A DNA stretch of 64,000 bases. Source: Sipunculus nudus (lineage: Eukaryota; Annelida; Sipuncula; Golfingiida; Sipunculidae). Under the pieces are notes generated by a model that was not told the origin of the DNA, did not search any database, and saw nothing but the letters and a program-made list of their open reading frames with translations. Position numbers and translations under genes: made by a program. Every line of letters begins with the position of its first letter. The first letter of the stretch is position 1. Location of the stretch: the NCBI GenBank assembly GCA_026874595.1, contig CM049312.1, forward strand, positions 63,518,929 to 63,582,928, written 5' to 3'. Below are positions 46,690-57,228 of the stretch, one piece after another.

Positions 46690-46835
46690 TTGCACCTGAT
46701 ATTTATTTCTCATTTTAACTTGTATTTCCAAGGTCGTTCACTCCATAGCAAATCCCGATTATCGCTCGGTCTTCTCTGTTTGCACTGTCTCTCTAATACA
46801 TCTCCGTGCGTATACCCAAGCCCCCCCCCCCCCCC
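46690..46835 (+). repeat. Interspersed repeat, second copy at 63828
   Basis: Shares 'tttgcacctgatatttatt', 'cactccatagc...tcccgattatcgctc' and a terminal C run with 63828-63935. The C run at 46821-46837 is followed by a CA tract. Confidence 0.65.
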
Positions 46836-47100
46836 CCACACACACAAACACACACACACATTTACATAAAATTGCCAGGACAATAGTTTATGCATCCATG
46901 CACCCCGATTATTTGCATGAAAAATATTTTATTAGCAGTAATATATCTTCCTCTTCCTTTAAATATGTTCTCGCGGCTATACGCGTTTGGTTTTCCAAAA
47001 TAACCTCTGGTCACAATAACATTCACAGGTTATAGTTTTGTACATGATATCATTTTGGATCTAAACCAGATTTCAAGCCACATAGCCTGTCCTAGTATAA

Positions 47101-47103
<3 letters not shown>

Positions 47104-47166
<63 letters not shown>
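47104..47166. repeat. (TA)n microsatellite
   Basis: Pure TA run. Confidence 0.95.
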
Positions 47167-47171
<5 letters not shown>

Positions 47172-47885
47172 GATGTTAGATTAAAAATCAATGAATTCAC
47201 ACATATAACTGTTGCTGGTGAAAAGTTGCAATCTAGTAACAGTAACTTGTTCCGTCCTATTGTGAGTTGTATCTGTATAAACAAGGGAATATTCATGTAC
47301 ATTGTGTATTTTTTATGTGCACTTAGATATCAGAGAGATTTTTTTTTAACCAGACAGAATTTACAAATCTGGTTGTGTATGTGTGTTTGGGCGTGGCTGT
47401 ATCTTATGGAATATAAATTCGGTTGTTTTACAAGTACGCACACACAATATGGCGGACCAGGGAATTCACGCCTAATATAAAGAGTTATCCATAATAGAGT
47501 TGTCGAGGATTTATTCTAAACTTAAAACTGTTTAATTCCATGCATGTGTGCGTTTATGCGTTAATTGGCTAAAAAAAAAACAGTGATACAGTATAGATCT
47601 AACAGTTCTTCCCCTATTATAGTTGGTGTGATGTCATCTTTTCTCGGTAATCCTGAGTTCATGCAGACCCGGCCCTGTGCATGAAAATCATGTCTGTGAT
47701 GATTTCCACGCTTTTACTACGCTCTTTACACAGCGCTTTACCTTTAGGCCTTCTACCCTGCTAAGATTTCTACCTAAGATTTCCGCCGACTCGGGAGCGT
47801 ACGCCATAATATACGTATATATAGACATGTGTATATCCGCTGACGGACACATGTAAACACCACAGTATAACTGTTCAAAATTGCT

Positions 47886-48115
47886 ATGAGCAGAAGCGAA
47901 TCCGGGGGGGGGGGGGGGGGGGGGGGTCCAGGGGGTCCGTAGCACCCCCCGCCCCTTTCTTTCGCCGTGACCTTTTTTAAGGTATCCATACCAAATTTTA
48001 CCACCTGGACCCCCCCCCTTTTTCTCCAGACATAGGGACGTTTATCTAGTTTTTTTTTAACGAGTCCTCCTGGGTTGGATCCCCCTTTTCCGAAATCCTG
48101 GATCCGCTCCTGTAT
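47886..48115. mobile_element. Short element with inverted GCGGATCCAGG-type ends and a G23 tract
   Basis: The left end reads 'agcagaagcgaatccggggg' and runs into 23 G at 47904-47926. The right end reads 'atcctggatccgctcctg'. These are diverged inverted ends. The middle matches the window start (1-122) in 'acctggaccccccccc' and 'tgggttggatccccc'. No coding content. Confidence 0.6.
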
Positions 48116-49132
48116 GAGTGATTTATCACGCAAATACACATATGCCCACAAAAGAAACCCAGCGGATTTAACTTCTCCCTTTATTACCAAAAAAGTATAA
48201 CCATACACGATTAATATCGATATCAGAAAGTGCATCACAGTACTTCTTAAGAAACCCCAGATTACACCATTAAAACCTACAGTTACTAAACATTTGTTAA
48301 AAATGAGATATGTCTGTCCGCTTCGCCGAGCTCACCTATTCTGAAGTCTCTAATTCGCCCATCTGTTGGCCCCCATGACGTGACCATAGGACAGATGAGA
48401 TAACAAGTAGAACTTCCCCGCATATTTACTTCAGCAGATCCTACTTATTTATTGATTCTTTAGATATTTTTAGAGGAGGGTTACTTGGTGGATCAGACAG
48501 CGGTTTCTATGGTAAGTGTACATAGACCTTCAATAAAGTATCCATTCAGTGTGTCCAGATGTTATGCAAACAGAAGAAATAACACAGAAAACGATAGTAA
48601 TATTTAAAACATGATAACATAAACACACGGTACCGCTGACGGTAAATAACCAATGCAGGTAGAGAGAATAAGAAAAAAAAGTTCTTTTCCAGGCACCCAT
48701 AATACGTCCATATAGATAGAGTGGGCTAACAGCAAGCAGTTTGTGAGTATCAACTTGTATGTTTGCGCTGAGTGCCGCGCCCCTGTTTCACTGCTGTTGC
48801 TCAATATACAGCATGTTTCCGGCTCATCCCGTATCTAATATCTATAAATACAGTCTTTTCTGACGAATGCACATAAAAGCTCGCCTGCGTAAATCAGGTG
48901 CAGCATTTGATTTCCCTCAAATGTTGGATTTTCAAAGCTCGTATGTTGGACTAGTTGACCTCATTTGACTCAATAGATGTATGATTAGAAAGAAAGCTGT
49001 TCATATATAAATCTGACATCATGGTTGTGTTATTCAACGTCTATAGTACAAAATCCAAGATTTATTAAAGCATTATTGATATTTTGCCCAATTAATCACA
49101 CAGCTGCCATTTTCAGGATGATAATTTTTTTT

Positions 49133-49164
<32 letters not shown>

Positions 49165-49863
49165 GGGAAAGGATTCTCTGTCACGGATGAATAATCCTAA
49201 ACACACGTGTTTTCACGAGATCATGTTTGCTGCTCGCAATATTTGAGATTTTGTTCCGCCTAACCGGATACGAACTACGTTTTTTTTAAGAATTTAGTTA
49301 ATGTATCTGCATAAAAACGAAGGCTTAAAATGGAATATAATTCTGCGGATTCTAGATATAAACACCTTTGAATTGAGACTATAGGATTATATGAATCTTA
49401 TATCTTGTTAGGTATAACCGTATTTAGCTTGCACATAAATGTTTCTACTGTGTGTACCAACTGTTTCCTCGGTGTTTGCCTCTTGTGGGAATTCATGCAC
49501 TTTTATATCTTACAGTAACATCCATGGCACCGCCCTTTCAATCAAAATCAACCCAAAAATCATTTGAAATTAATGTTAGACCAATAGAATACATATAATT
49601 TTAAATCTGGTCCAGTAGTCTTACTAAACAGTAAATGCATTTATGAAATTAAACTTCATTTTTATATAACATTTAAATATTGACTTCACTTTCATATAAT
49701 TTAAATATATTTATTTGAAAATTTATTTTTTTAAAAGGTTCACGATTTTAGGCAACCAGTAAAAGCAAACCACCTAGTGGGCTTTTATCGAACTACATGA
49801 CATTATCTCCAAATTTTTTTTTTTTCAAAATATTGTGGAAGAAGCCATGATTGCCTGTTCTAT

Positions 49864-49896
<33 letters not shown>

Positions 49897-50060
49897 TGAT
49901 TGATTGACAGTTGATTTGATTAAGCCGTCTATTGGATGACCTGACTGAGCAGAGCGCCTGTTCTAAACAACCAGGCTGCATGCAGGTCAGGTGACTGCTC
50001 ACGTGACGGGTTCTGACAGATCTGCGTCAGTGCCCCGGGTAACAGCCTGTCAGGTAACCC

Positions 50061-50112
50061 ATGAACAGCCCAGCTCTAAAAATACAGTGGCTACAGCACT
50101 GGGCCAGCAAAG
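50061..50112 (+). CDS. SMYD4-like gene exon 1
   Basis: ATG at 50061, 17 codons plus one base, then a consensus AAAG|GTAAGA donor. The G joins GT of exon 2 to make Gly18 and keeps the frame open through PAVESLESSV into the main exon. The W..LQ.WAS pattern matches what I know of SMYD4 N-termini. If this exon is wrong, translation could start at ATG 55318 inside exon 2. Confidence 0.65.
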
Positions 50113-50433
50113 GTAAGACTGGTAGCTGATGCCTAGGGGAGAGGGAGGCTACTGCTTGAAGGGTCGTATAAAAATAAAAGTACAGCCAATATCCGTTACT
50201 ACACGCTGTATTACGTATCAACATGACCTAAACAAGTTTTATACACCGAAAAGGACGTTTCAAAGTGCGAAAAAGTGTGCTTTGATTGTTACTTTCAAGA
50301 CAGAGGGTTTCTTTATTGTTTTTTTAACATACCTTGGTGACTAAAATTATAATTCAGCTCATAGTTTAAGTGTTTTTAAATGTCCTACTTTTCAATCAAT
50401 CAGATATCAGATATTCCACAAAGAAATGCGTTG

Positions 50434-50494
<61 letters not shown>

Positions 50495-53126
50495 AATAAT
50501 ATATATAAATAAATCAAGTGAAATAAGCAAGATATATCGCATTAGAATCAAATGTTTTTCAAAAATCATAATTTAATATAAATAATACATGTACGTACTT
50601 CACTTGATTGTGTAAAGACCTCCTGTGTTTATTTATTATACTACCTAAAAATCCCTACCACTCAAATATATTCACTTATAAATTAAAAATATAATAATTA
50701 TACAAGGTTAGTATGTAAAAACTGACTATGAGTTCTTCGGGTTCGAATTTACGGAATATTATACATGTGGTAAATTGTATGAATACATGAAAACCAGTCA
50801 CGGTTCAATAACAAACTTTTACTCTGGTAGCCTTTTGGTTCGCAAGAGTTTCACATTCGCGATACGCGCAAAAAGGAAAATTTTCGCAAAATCGTTAATG
50901 AGAAGCCTCATGGTCTAATGGAAGTGAAAAGGAAAATGATGCAATTAATAATAATAGATCATGTACGTTACCCCTAAATCAAGATTGCTATTTTTTTTAA
51001 ATTATCTGGATTTAATAATAAAAATAATATTAGAAATAATGACCAATAGTTTCAACCAAATTCATTCCCCGTTCAATAGTTACGATTTTGCGTACATATC
51101 ATTTAATTTAATTAATGCATATAATAATGAATTTAGTCTGGTAAGGTTACTTTATGGCGAGAAAGCGAAAAAATGAAACACTGGAAAATAAAAAAAAAAT
51201 CGCGAAATTTTATCATCGCGAATTTAAGGCCAACAGCAGTAAGATTCTACTTTGGGTGCGTGTGATGAGATTCTGAGATGCCCCCTCTCGGCCAGAGTTC
51301 ACGGCCTCTGAGATACACGACACCCTGTACACTTGTTCTTGGCGGGGTGCCGGCTATGTTTTCTGCAGCTCATAAGATCATCAGATAAATACGGAGATTA
51401 CTGCCCGATCTGCGCTATATATCTCTTCTCCTATCGGTTTTCACAGGTAAGTGACTGGTTGTCAAATATAAAGCAGTGCAAGCGGATACAAGATTCTCTG
51501 ACTTTGGTTCGACCATGAAAATAATCGTTATACAGATGCATGAGATGATCGGTGGTCGATATTCAGTTGAACATGTGTGGTTCTGTATATACCTACGAAC
51601 TGGCACATGTAGTGGTACATAAAGCAGCGTGAAAATAATTGCAAAGGAAGCATATTTGTGCATCATATTATTACCCCTAATGTTTAATCCTTTCAGTAAC
51701 GTCTTGCATAGTATAAAAAATATATATTTGCAATCAGTTTAATTAAATAATAAGTCGATCCAATCTGGCATATTGTGTATTAATCATTAATCGTGTTAAA
51801 ACCCGGTTATAATTAGTTATATCATAATGATCGTATAAATTTTTTTGCGCGGTATGTCCAGTATTTCCCAATAACCACCCATTTTATTGTGCTACACCAC
51901 ATTTATTTTATTTTTAGTCAGGATAGTATACAGTTGCTTCTTTCTTCTTCAAAGCTTATGTATTTTATAATAATAATTTCGCATTAACTTAAAGGTCTTC
52001 CAACACATGTTCCTTCCACGGATAATTACTTTAAAGTCAGCTGAGATTTGTTGTCATACTAGTTTGCTCTAAGGTTCGGTTTAAATAACACTATTTTTTC
52101 CCCTGACGCTCCATTTTATTCTGAGCCTGGGTTAAAATATCATAATTGTGCTCTGGGGCTGGGTTTTAATATCATAATTTTGATCTGAGGCTTAAGTTAA
52201 TACCATTTTTTGTTCTGTTGGCTCACTGTCTTTCCTTTAGGCTTTAGCTAAAATTACTAGGCAAGGTCCCGTACTTACATTTCCTCCGCTTGTGCGTGAT
52301 AACACGTGGTATTTATCATCAGCACAGATAAGCACATCTGGTATAGGGCCGCTATCAGAAACAGCTACAGCTGAAACAGGGACGTGAGCTACAAGCGAGC
52401 ATTTGTCATTCACACACGTTCGGTAATGGACGAAAAAATGTCTCATTGTAATATGTAGAATATTGTGCACATTTCAGTGATCGTGAAAACGGATTTGTTA
52501 TGAAATCAGGGATCATCCAGTCTGTTAGAGTTCTCTATTGATTTGTTTTGCCAAGACGTGTACAGCTGTATGTTTTCAAATCATTCGGAAAGAACTTCTT
52601 GACCAAAGCATATATAACTGAGACAGTCTGACTATTTTAGAAACGAGTTGAAGTGAAGAATTTTTAATATCATTCGGCAGAATATTCCGAGGAACGGTCA
52701 CTGAATAAGCCAATCTTGAGTGTCTGAAAAATCTGACCCGAGTGTTATTGAATGATGTTCCCCGAAGCAAGCATGCGACGGAACCAAATACTCCACCAGC
52801 TTTATACTAACCTTAATTTGTATCGTCATTGATGAGGATACTTAGGAACTGAGACCGAGGGTAAGGGACGAACATGTCCCAGAATCCTCGAGACCTGGGT
52901 AGCTTACCCTTCCCTATGACTCCGTGCCAGCGAGGTAAGTTTGTCAAAGTTTGCCAGCTACCTTTCCAGGCGCACGTGGAGGTGAACGTACTCGCCTGAT
53001 TTCCTGGCTTCCTCGTTCATTCTACATGGGCTAAAAATATCATATAATTGTTATATATGCTCAGACGATGATCAAAATCTATCAGAGTCTTTCCGATACG
53101 AGAGATTTTTCTTGAACTAACCACCC

Positions 53127-53194
<68 letters not shown>

Positions 53195-56100
53195 GTTTGT
53201 GTATGAAACGGATTTCAATATAAAAACCCTTTATAATAATTAAGATGCTTTCAACAAAAAATAGAAAATACCGGAAATTAAAAAATGTTATGAAAAAAAG
53301 TTTCACTCTTATCCACATTGCTCATCTCATATTAGTATAGGATGGTATCCACATAATATCCCTACCCTGTATCTTATTATTAAGTTATTATATCAAGCAA
53401 CACCGGTGTGATATGATTTAACTACCAAAACTCAGTACTGGGCCATATGTGTACAAATAAGTGTAAGAGAAATATGGAAAGCATTCGATGAACACACTGA
53501 GCAAGAAGGGAGCATTAATAAGGGTAGAAAAATAACAATTAAGAAAATGTTCCACACAGACATTTGCTGTCTACACTGACAGGGAAACCTATGCTCTTTG
53601 TTTAATACGATGAGCAGGCCACAAACGTTGAGGATAACAAGTCTGGTAAGCATTTGTGTTTTTTGGAACACCTGTGAGTCACTGATACCGGGTTGTTAAA
53701 CTTTTTACAGCGAGAATATGTTCCACGTAACAAACGTTCAACGATTCGGGTCAGTTTTACATACGAAGAAGTTAATTGTATGACGTGAAATGCGGAGCGT
53801 GGTGTGTCAACTGGCGAAAAGGATAATTTTCCCTGACGCCTGGTGTTATTTATGATAACATATGAAGCGTTTGTGAGAAATATAGACTGTTGTTATACAA
53901 CAGCTGTCAAAATGTGCCATTTCAGTAGAAATATCACCTGGGATGTATACAGATTCACTTTTTAATCTGCCCAAAGAGAAAAGCTGTTAATATATATATA
54001 TAATCTCTCTGTATATATAATGTAAATATGTATAATATAATGATACATTTACATACTCATGAACGCTCTTTGGTATTGCATTGGTCAATAATAATTTGAT
54101 ATGTAGGTATAATATATCATATCATATGTTTGTGTTTATTGCGTTTTCTGTTATTTTTGTTCTTTAACAAACATTCGTTGTTGTATAGGCAGGAGAACAT
54201 TCATACTAGCCACCAGCCCAATTTGTAATCTTGCTTAAGTAACTATGTTTACAATGACCTAAAAAGGGGTTATTACTCCATCCACCAAAAAAATACGGGT
54301 CATTTAGTGTGTTATCCCTTAATATGTTGTTACGGAACCTAATAACAACAGATCACGTAGTCGTGACGAGCATAAATTTTGTTACGGAGATAAATAAAAA
54401 TCAGATTCTGTAAAACTAGGCAGCGTGAAATGTCTATGAATAAAGAATTCAGTGTTTTTTGTTAAGAAATAATTTTTATATATTCTTAAAACAATCCTAA
54501 CATTACAATACACAAAAGCAATACAATTACAAAATAAAACAATAAAATGTACAGTACCAGAGTGTCCAGATCCTAGGCTTTTCTGGATTCAACCACTATC
54601 ACAGCTCAACAAGTCCTTAATAATAAATATTCTAGATGAAGAGATCATGCAAATCTTCTCAGAGAATAGTCCAACTCAATCCAGAAATCAATCTGTTGTA
54701 ATCCAAAAGTGAAGTTCTAGTAATAATCCCAAAGGCAAACTGAAGACTGTATAAAATCTGTTACAATTTTCGAAGAATATCTATAAGTTGGGCAATTATC
54801 GGGAAGGTCCTAAAATAACTCAGTCTGAGGCAAGAGCAGCAATTAACAACATTAATACCTGCTACATAGTGATCATTCACAAAGAAAATGGATAGGTAAA
54901 AGTAGGAGCGGTGGATTCGTTATTTTTACTTGGGGTGTAGTAATAATTTGTTAAATAGTTTCAGCTATGAGTTAGCCGTGAAAACCCGACACAGCAGGCA
55001 ATGATAATTGGGTTGGTCAGCCAGTAAGCTGGTCGTATACTTTCTAATGTAAGAGGACCGGAATGGCGCTCGCTTTATCATAAGTCAGATGTTCTTATAT
55101 GACCATGAGTCATGGTTTAGGTGTATTTTAACTTTAACGAAACCACTACATATGTTTTGTTTACTTTTCGATAATGACAGCGATGTCTCGGTTATACTTT
55201 AATTAATCTTTCTATGATGAATTTCCAAGTTTGGATAATAAGAGATGTTGAAAGAGCTATCTAAAACATGATTTTTTTTCTTTAGGTCCCGCCGTTGAAT
55301 CGCTGGAGTCCTCCGTGATGGACCTGAGGAAAGAGGGGAGCTTTCAGAAAGTGGCCTTACTGATTGTTGAAGAGTTTCTGGACGATGGCCACCTAGAAAC
55401 ATTTTCGAAGTTAAACTCTGTCAAGGAGAAGTTTGGTTTCGTTTGGAATAATGAAGTCCTCCAGAAAGAAATGGACTGGCCCGACATCGAGACCAGCAAA
55501 AGCCTGGAAGCTGCACTGTCTGCGAAGGAAACCGGAAATAGGAAGTACAAAAAGCGTCATCTTGAGGATGCTCTACAAAGTTATACTGAATGCTTGATAC
55601 TAACCCCACGTGACCGCCCCGGCGGGGAGACACTTCCGGCTTTGGCGGCTGGGAATAGATCCGCGGTTTTGGTTCAACTGGGGCGATATAAGGAGGCAGT
55701 GAAAGATATAGAATATGCTATAGATCAGGGGTACCCGCAAGATGCAGTGTATAAGCTAAATGAAAGGACAGCTAGGTGTCTAATGAAGCTCGGAGATCTC
55801 TCACGGGCGAGGGAGGAACTAGAAAAATCAGAAAACGGCATGGTGGCAGCCAAGGTAGAACAAGAGAAAATCGAAGAATTTCTGGGAATAGCACGGAAAG
55901 AATTAGCAGCACAAGAGGAAAAAGCGGGTAATAATGATCAAGTAAATGACGTCAAGGAAGCCTGCGACAGCAGACCTTCCGACGGAGGTGACGAAATATA
56001 CGTCAGTAAATCTATGGTAATACGCCGAGATCCCGTTATGGGGCGCCACGGGGAAGCTGAAAAGGAGATCAGAGTTGGCGAGGATTTGATCATAGAGAGC

Positions 56101-57228
56101 CCGTTTGCGTCGGTCTTGTCTACAAAGTGCTTCAAAACGCATTGCTACCACTGTTTAAATCATATAACAGTACCGTACCCGTGCCCACGGTGTACGGCGG
56201 TTCTGTTCTGCGACCCCAAGTGCGCTATCAACAGCTGGGAATCGTATCACAAGTATGAGTGCCCGTTTTATATACCCAACTTGGCCAAGTCCGGGGCTGG
56301 GGCCATAGGACACATGGGCTTGAAAATAGCACTCGTGGCAGGAGCACAGGTTGTTACGTCAGAATCAAGTTATGACGAAATCGACCATGAGAAGCCAATG
56401 GCGGGGATTAATGCTATACGTAGATTGGTCAGTAACAGAGGCACATGCGCCCCCGAGGAACTGATGCAGTACTGTATTTTAGCAGCATTTGTTGTGAAAA
56501 TGCTGGCGAAAAACGGAGACTGGTCACACGGGCTGGAGATTGACTGGACTGTAGTAGGAACGGAAGTATTAGAAAATTTGCTGCGCATAAAATGCAACGG
56601 TATAGAAATCACAGAAACTACCTTGAACGGAAACTTCAGCACCAAGGATGTTGACGCAATAGCACTGGCTATGTTCCCGACGGTTAGTTTGTTGAATCAT
56701 TCCTGTGATCCAACCTGCGAACTTATTTTCCATGGAAATTCATGTACCGTGCGTGCAATAAGGGACATGAAACCCAGGGATGAAGTTTGTATAGATTATG
56801 GCTACGTGTATTATCTCAGGGACAAAAATGAACGGCAGATGGCGCTTGGTTCACAGTATCGGTTTTACTGCACTTGTACCCCATGTAATAAAAACTGGCC
56901 AACCAAAGCAAACCTGCCTCAGGAACAATCGTATCTGCTATGCCCAAAGTGTGGCGCCACAGTGAAACTTCCGCCCTCCAACATCGCGGTGTGCGCATGC
57001 TCAGCGTGCCAACACGAAATAAATTGCAGCAAAACGCTAGCCTTGCTGAAAAACTCTTCTGATAAGGCAGACGCTGCTATGTCCAGCAGAGACTACCCGC
57101 ATGCTGTTAGGGCGATGGAAGGTCACGTGAGACTATTGTTTAGACTGGTACCTTCTCCTAACAGAGCGTATTGTGAGGCATTATGGAAGCTTCGTCAGCT
57201 ATACCAAGCCGAGAATTCCTTCAAATAG
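50061..57228 (+). CDS. SMYD4-like TPR-MYND-SET protein, two exons (complete)
   Basis: Predicted 664-aa protein from exons 50061-50112 and 55286-57228 (phase 1 junction, 5.2-kb intron). N-terminal MNSPALKIQWLQHWAS resembles the start of SMYD4 proteins. TPR-like helices follow at about 96-230 (AKETGNRKYKKRHLEDALQS, LAAGNRSAVLVQLGRYKEAV). A split SET domain comes next, its first part SKSMVIRRDPVMGRH at about 240, with the MYND zinc finger inserted at 304-343 (CYHC, CPRC, FCDPKC, SYHKYEC). The SET core has NHSCDP at 488-493 and the DYGY motif at 521-524, with post-SET Cys at 546, 548 and 551 (CTCTPC). SMYD4 proteins are lysine methyltransferases or chromatin regulators using S-adenosylmethionine. 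All core motifs are intact, so activity is plausible. It is shorter than vertebrate SMYD4 (about 800 aa), mostly at the C-terminal helical region. The ATG context is weak. Confidence 0.85.
50437..50482. repeat. (TA)n microsatellite
   Basis: TA run followed by imperfect TATAAATA units. Confidence 0.95.
52279..52446 (-). CDS. Candidate orphan exon, minus strand
   Basis: A 56-codon frame from ATG 52446 to a consensus AAAT|GTAAGT donor. It includes CVNDKCSLVAHVPVSAVAVS and PDVLICADDKYHVLS. The second part looks faintly like an NHL-type beta-propeller strand set. No partner exon was found on this strand within the window, and it lies inside the intron of the plus-strand SMYD4-like gene. It may be a real nested exon, a gene fragment or chance. 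Confidence 0.25.
53126..53194. repeat. (TA)n microsatellite
   Basis: TA run with one C interruption. Confidence 0.95.
54332..54830 (-). repeat. LTR-like interspersed repeat, copy 2
   Basis: Reverse-complement relative of 21028-21545. On the plus strand it starts 'gttacggaacctaataacaa' with an inner 'gttacggagataaataaa'. Similarity is high through 'ccaaaagtgaagttcta' and 'cccaaaggcaaactgaagac'. No internal coding region. Confidence 0.55.
55286..57228 (+). CDS. SMYD4-like gene exon 2 (main coding exon)
   Basis: Acceptor after a T-rich tract (ATTTTTTTTCTTTAG). It carries all TPR, MYND and SET coding sequence in one exon and ends with TAG at 57226-57228. The reading frame is open back to the acceptor, which supports an upstream coding exon. 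Confidence 0.9.

Larger units (their letters stand above)
46040..50060. other. Intergenic, repeats only
   Basis: Contains a repeat shared with the window end (46690-46835), (TA)n at 47104-47166, a transposon-like repeat with a G run (47886-48115) and a G run near 49143-49159. Frames in this stretch are low-complexity or short and no domain is recognised. Confidence 0.55.
50113..55285 (+). other. Intron 1 of the SMYD4-like gene
   Basis: GTAAGA donor and CTTTAG acceptor. Contains (TA)n at 50437-50482 and 53126-53194, a candidate minus-strand exon at 52279-52446, a possible LINE remnant near 52576-52770 (minus), and an LTR-like repeat at 54332-54830. Confidence 0.6.

Noticed and set aside
47774-48238. 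154-codon minus-strand frame with Pro run
   Set aside because: Crosses a G23 tract inside a transposon-like repeat. The Pro run is the tract's translation.
51368-51447. Possible 78-80 bp exon with a GTAAGT donor in the SMYD4-like intron
   Set aside because: In the phase required by the flanking exons it would introduce a stop (TAA). No other gene context supports it.
52576-52770. Minus-strand frame resembling the tail of a LINE ORF2 protein
   Set aside because: The similarity (FFRHSRLAYS, PRNILPNDIKNSSLQL) is suggestive but lacks the diagnostic WN and FK motifs, so I do not call it firmly.
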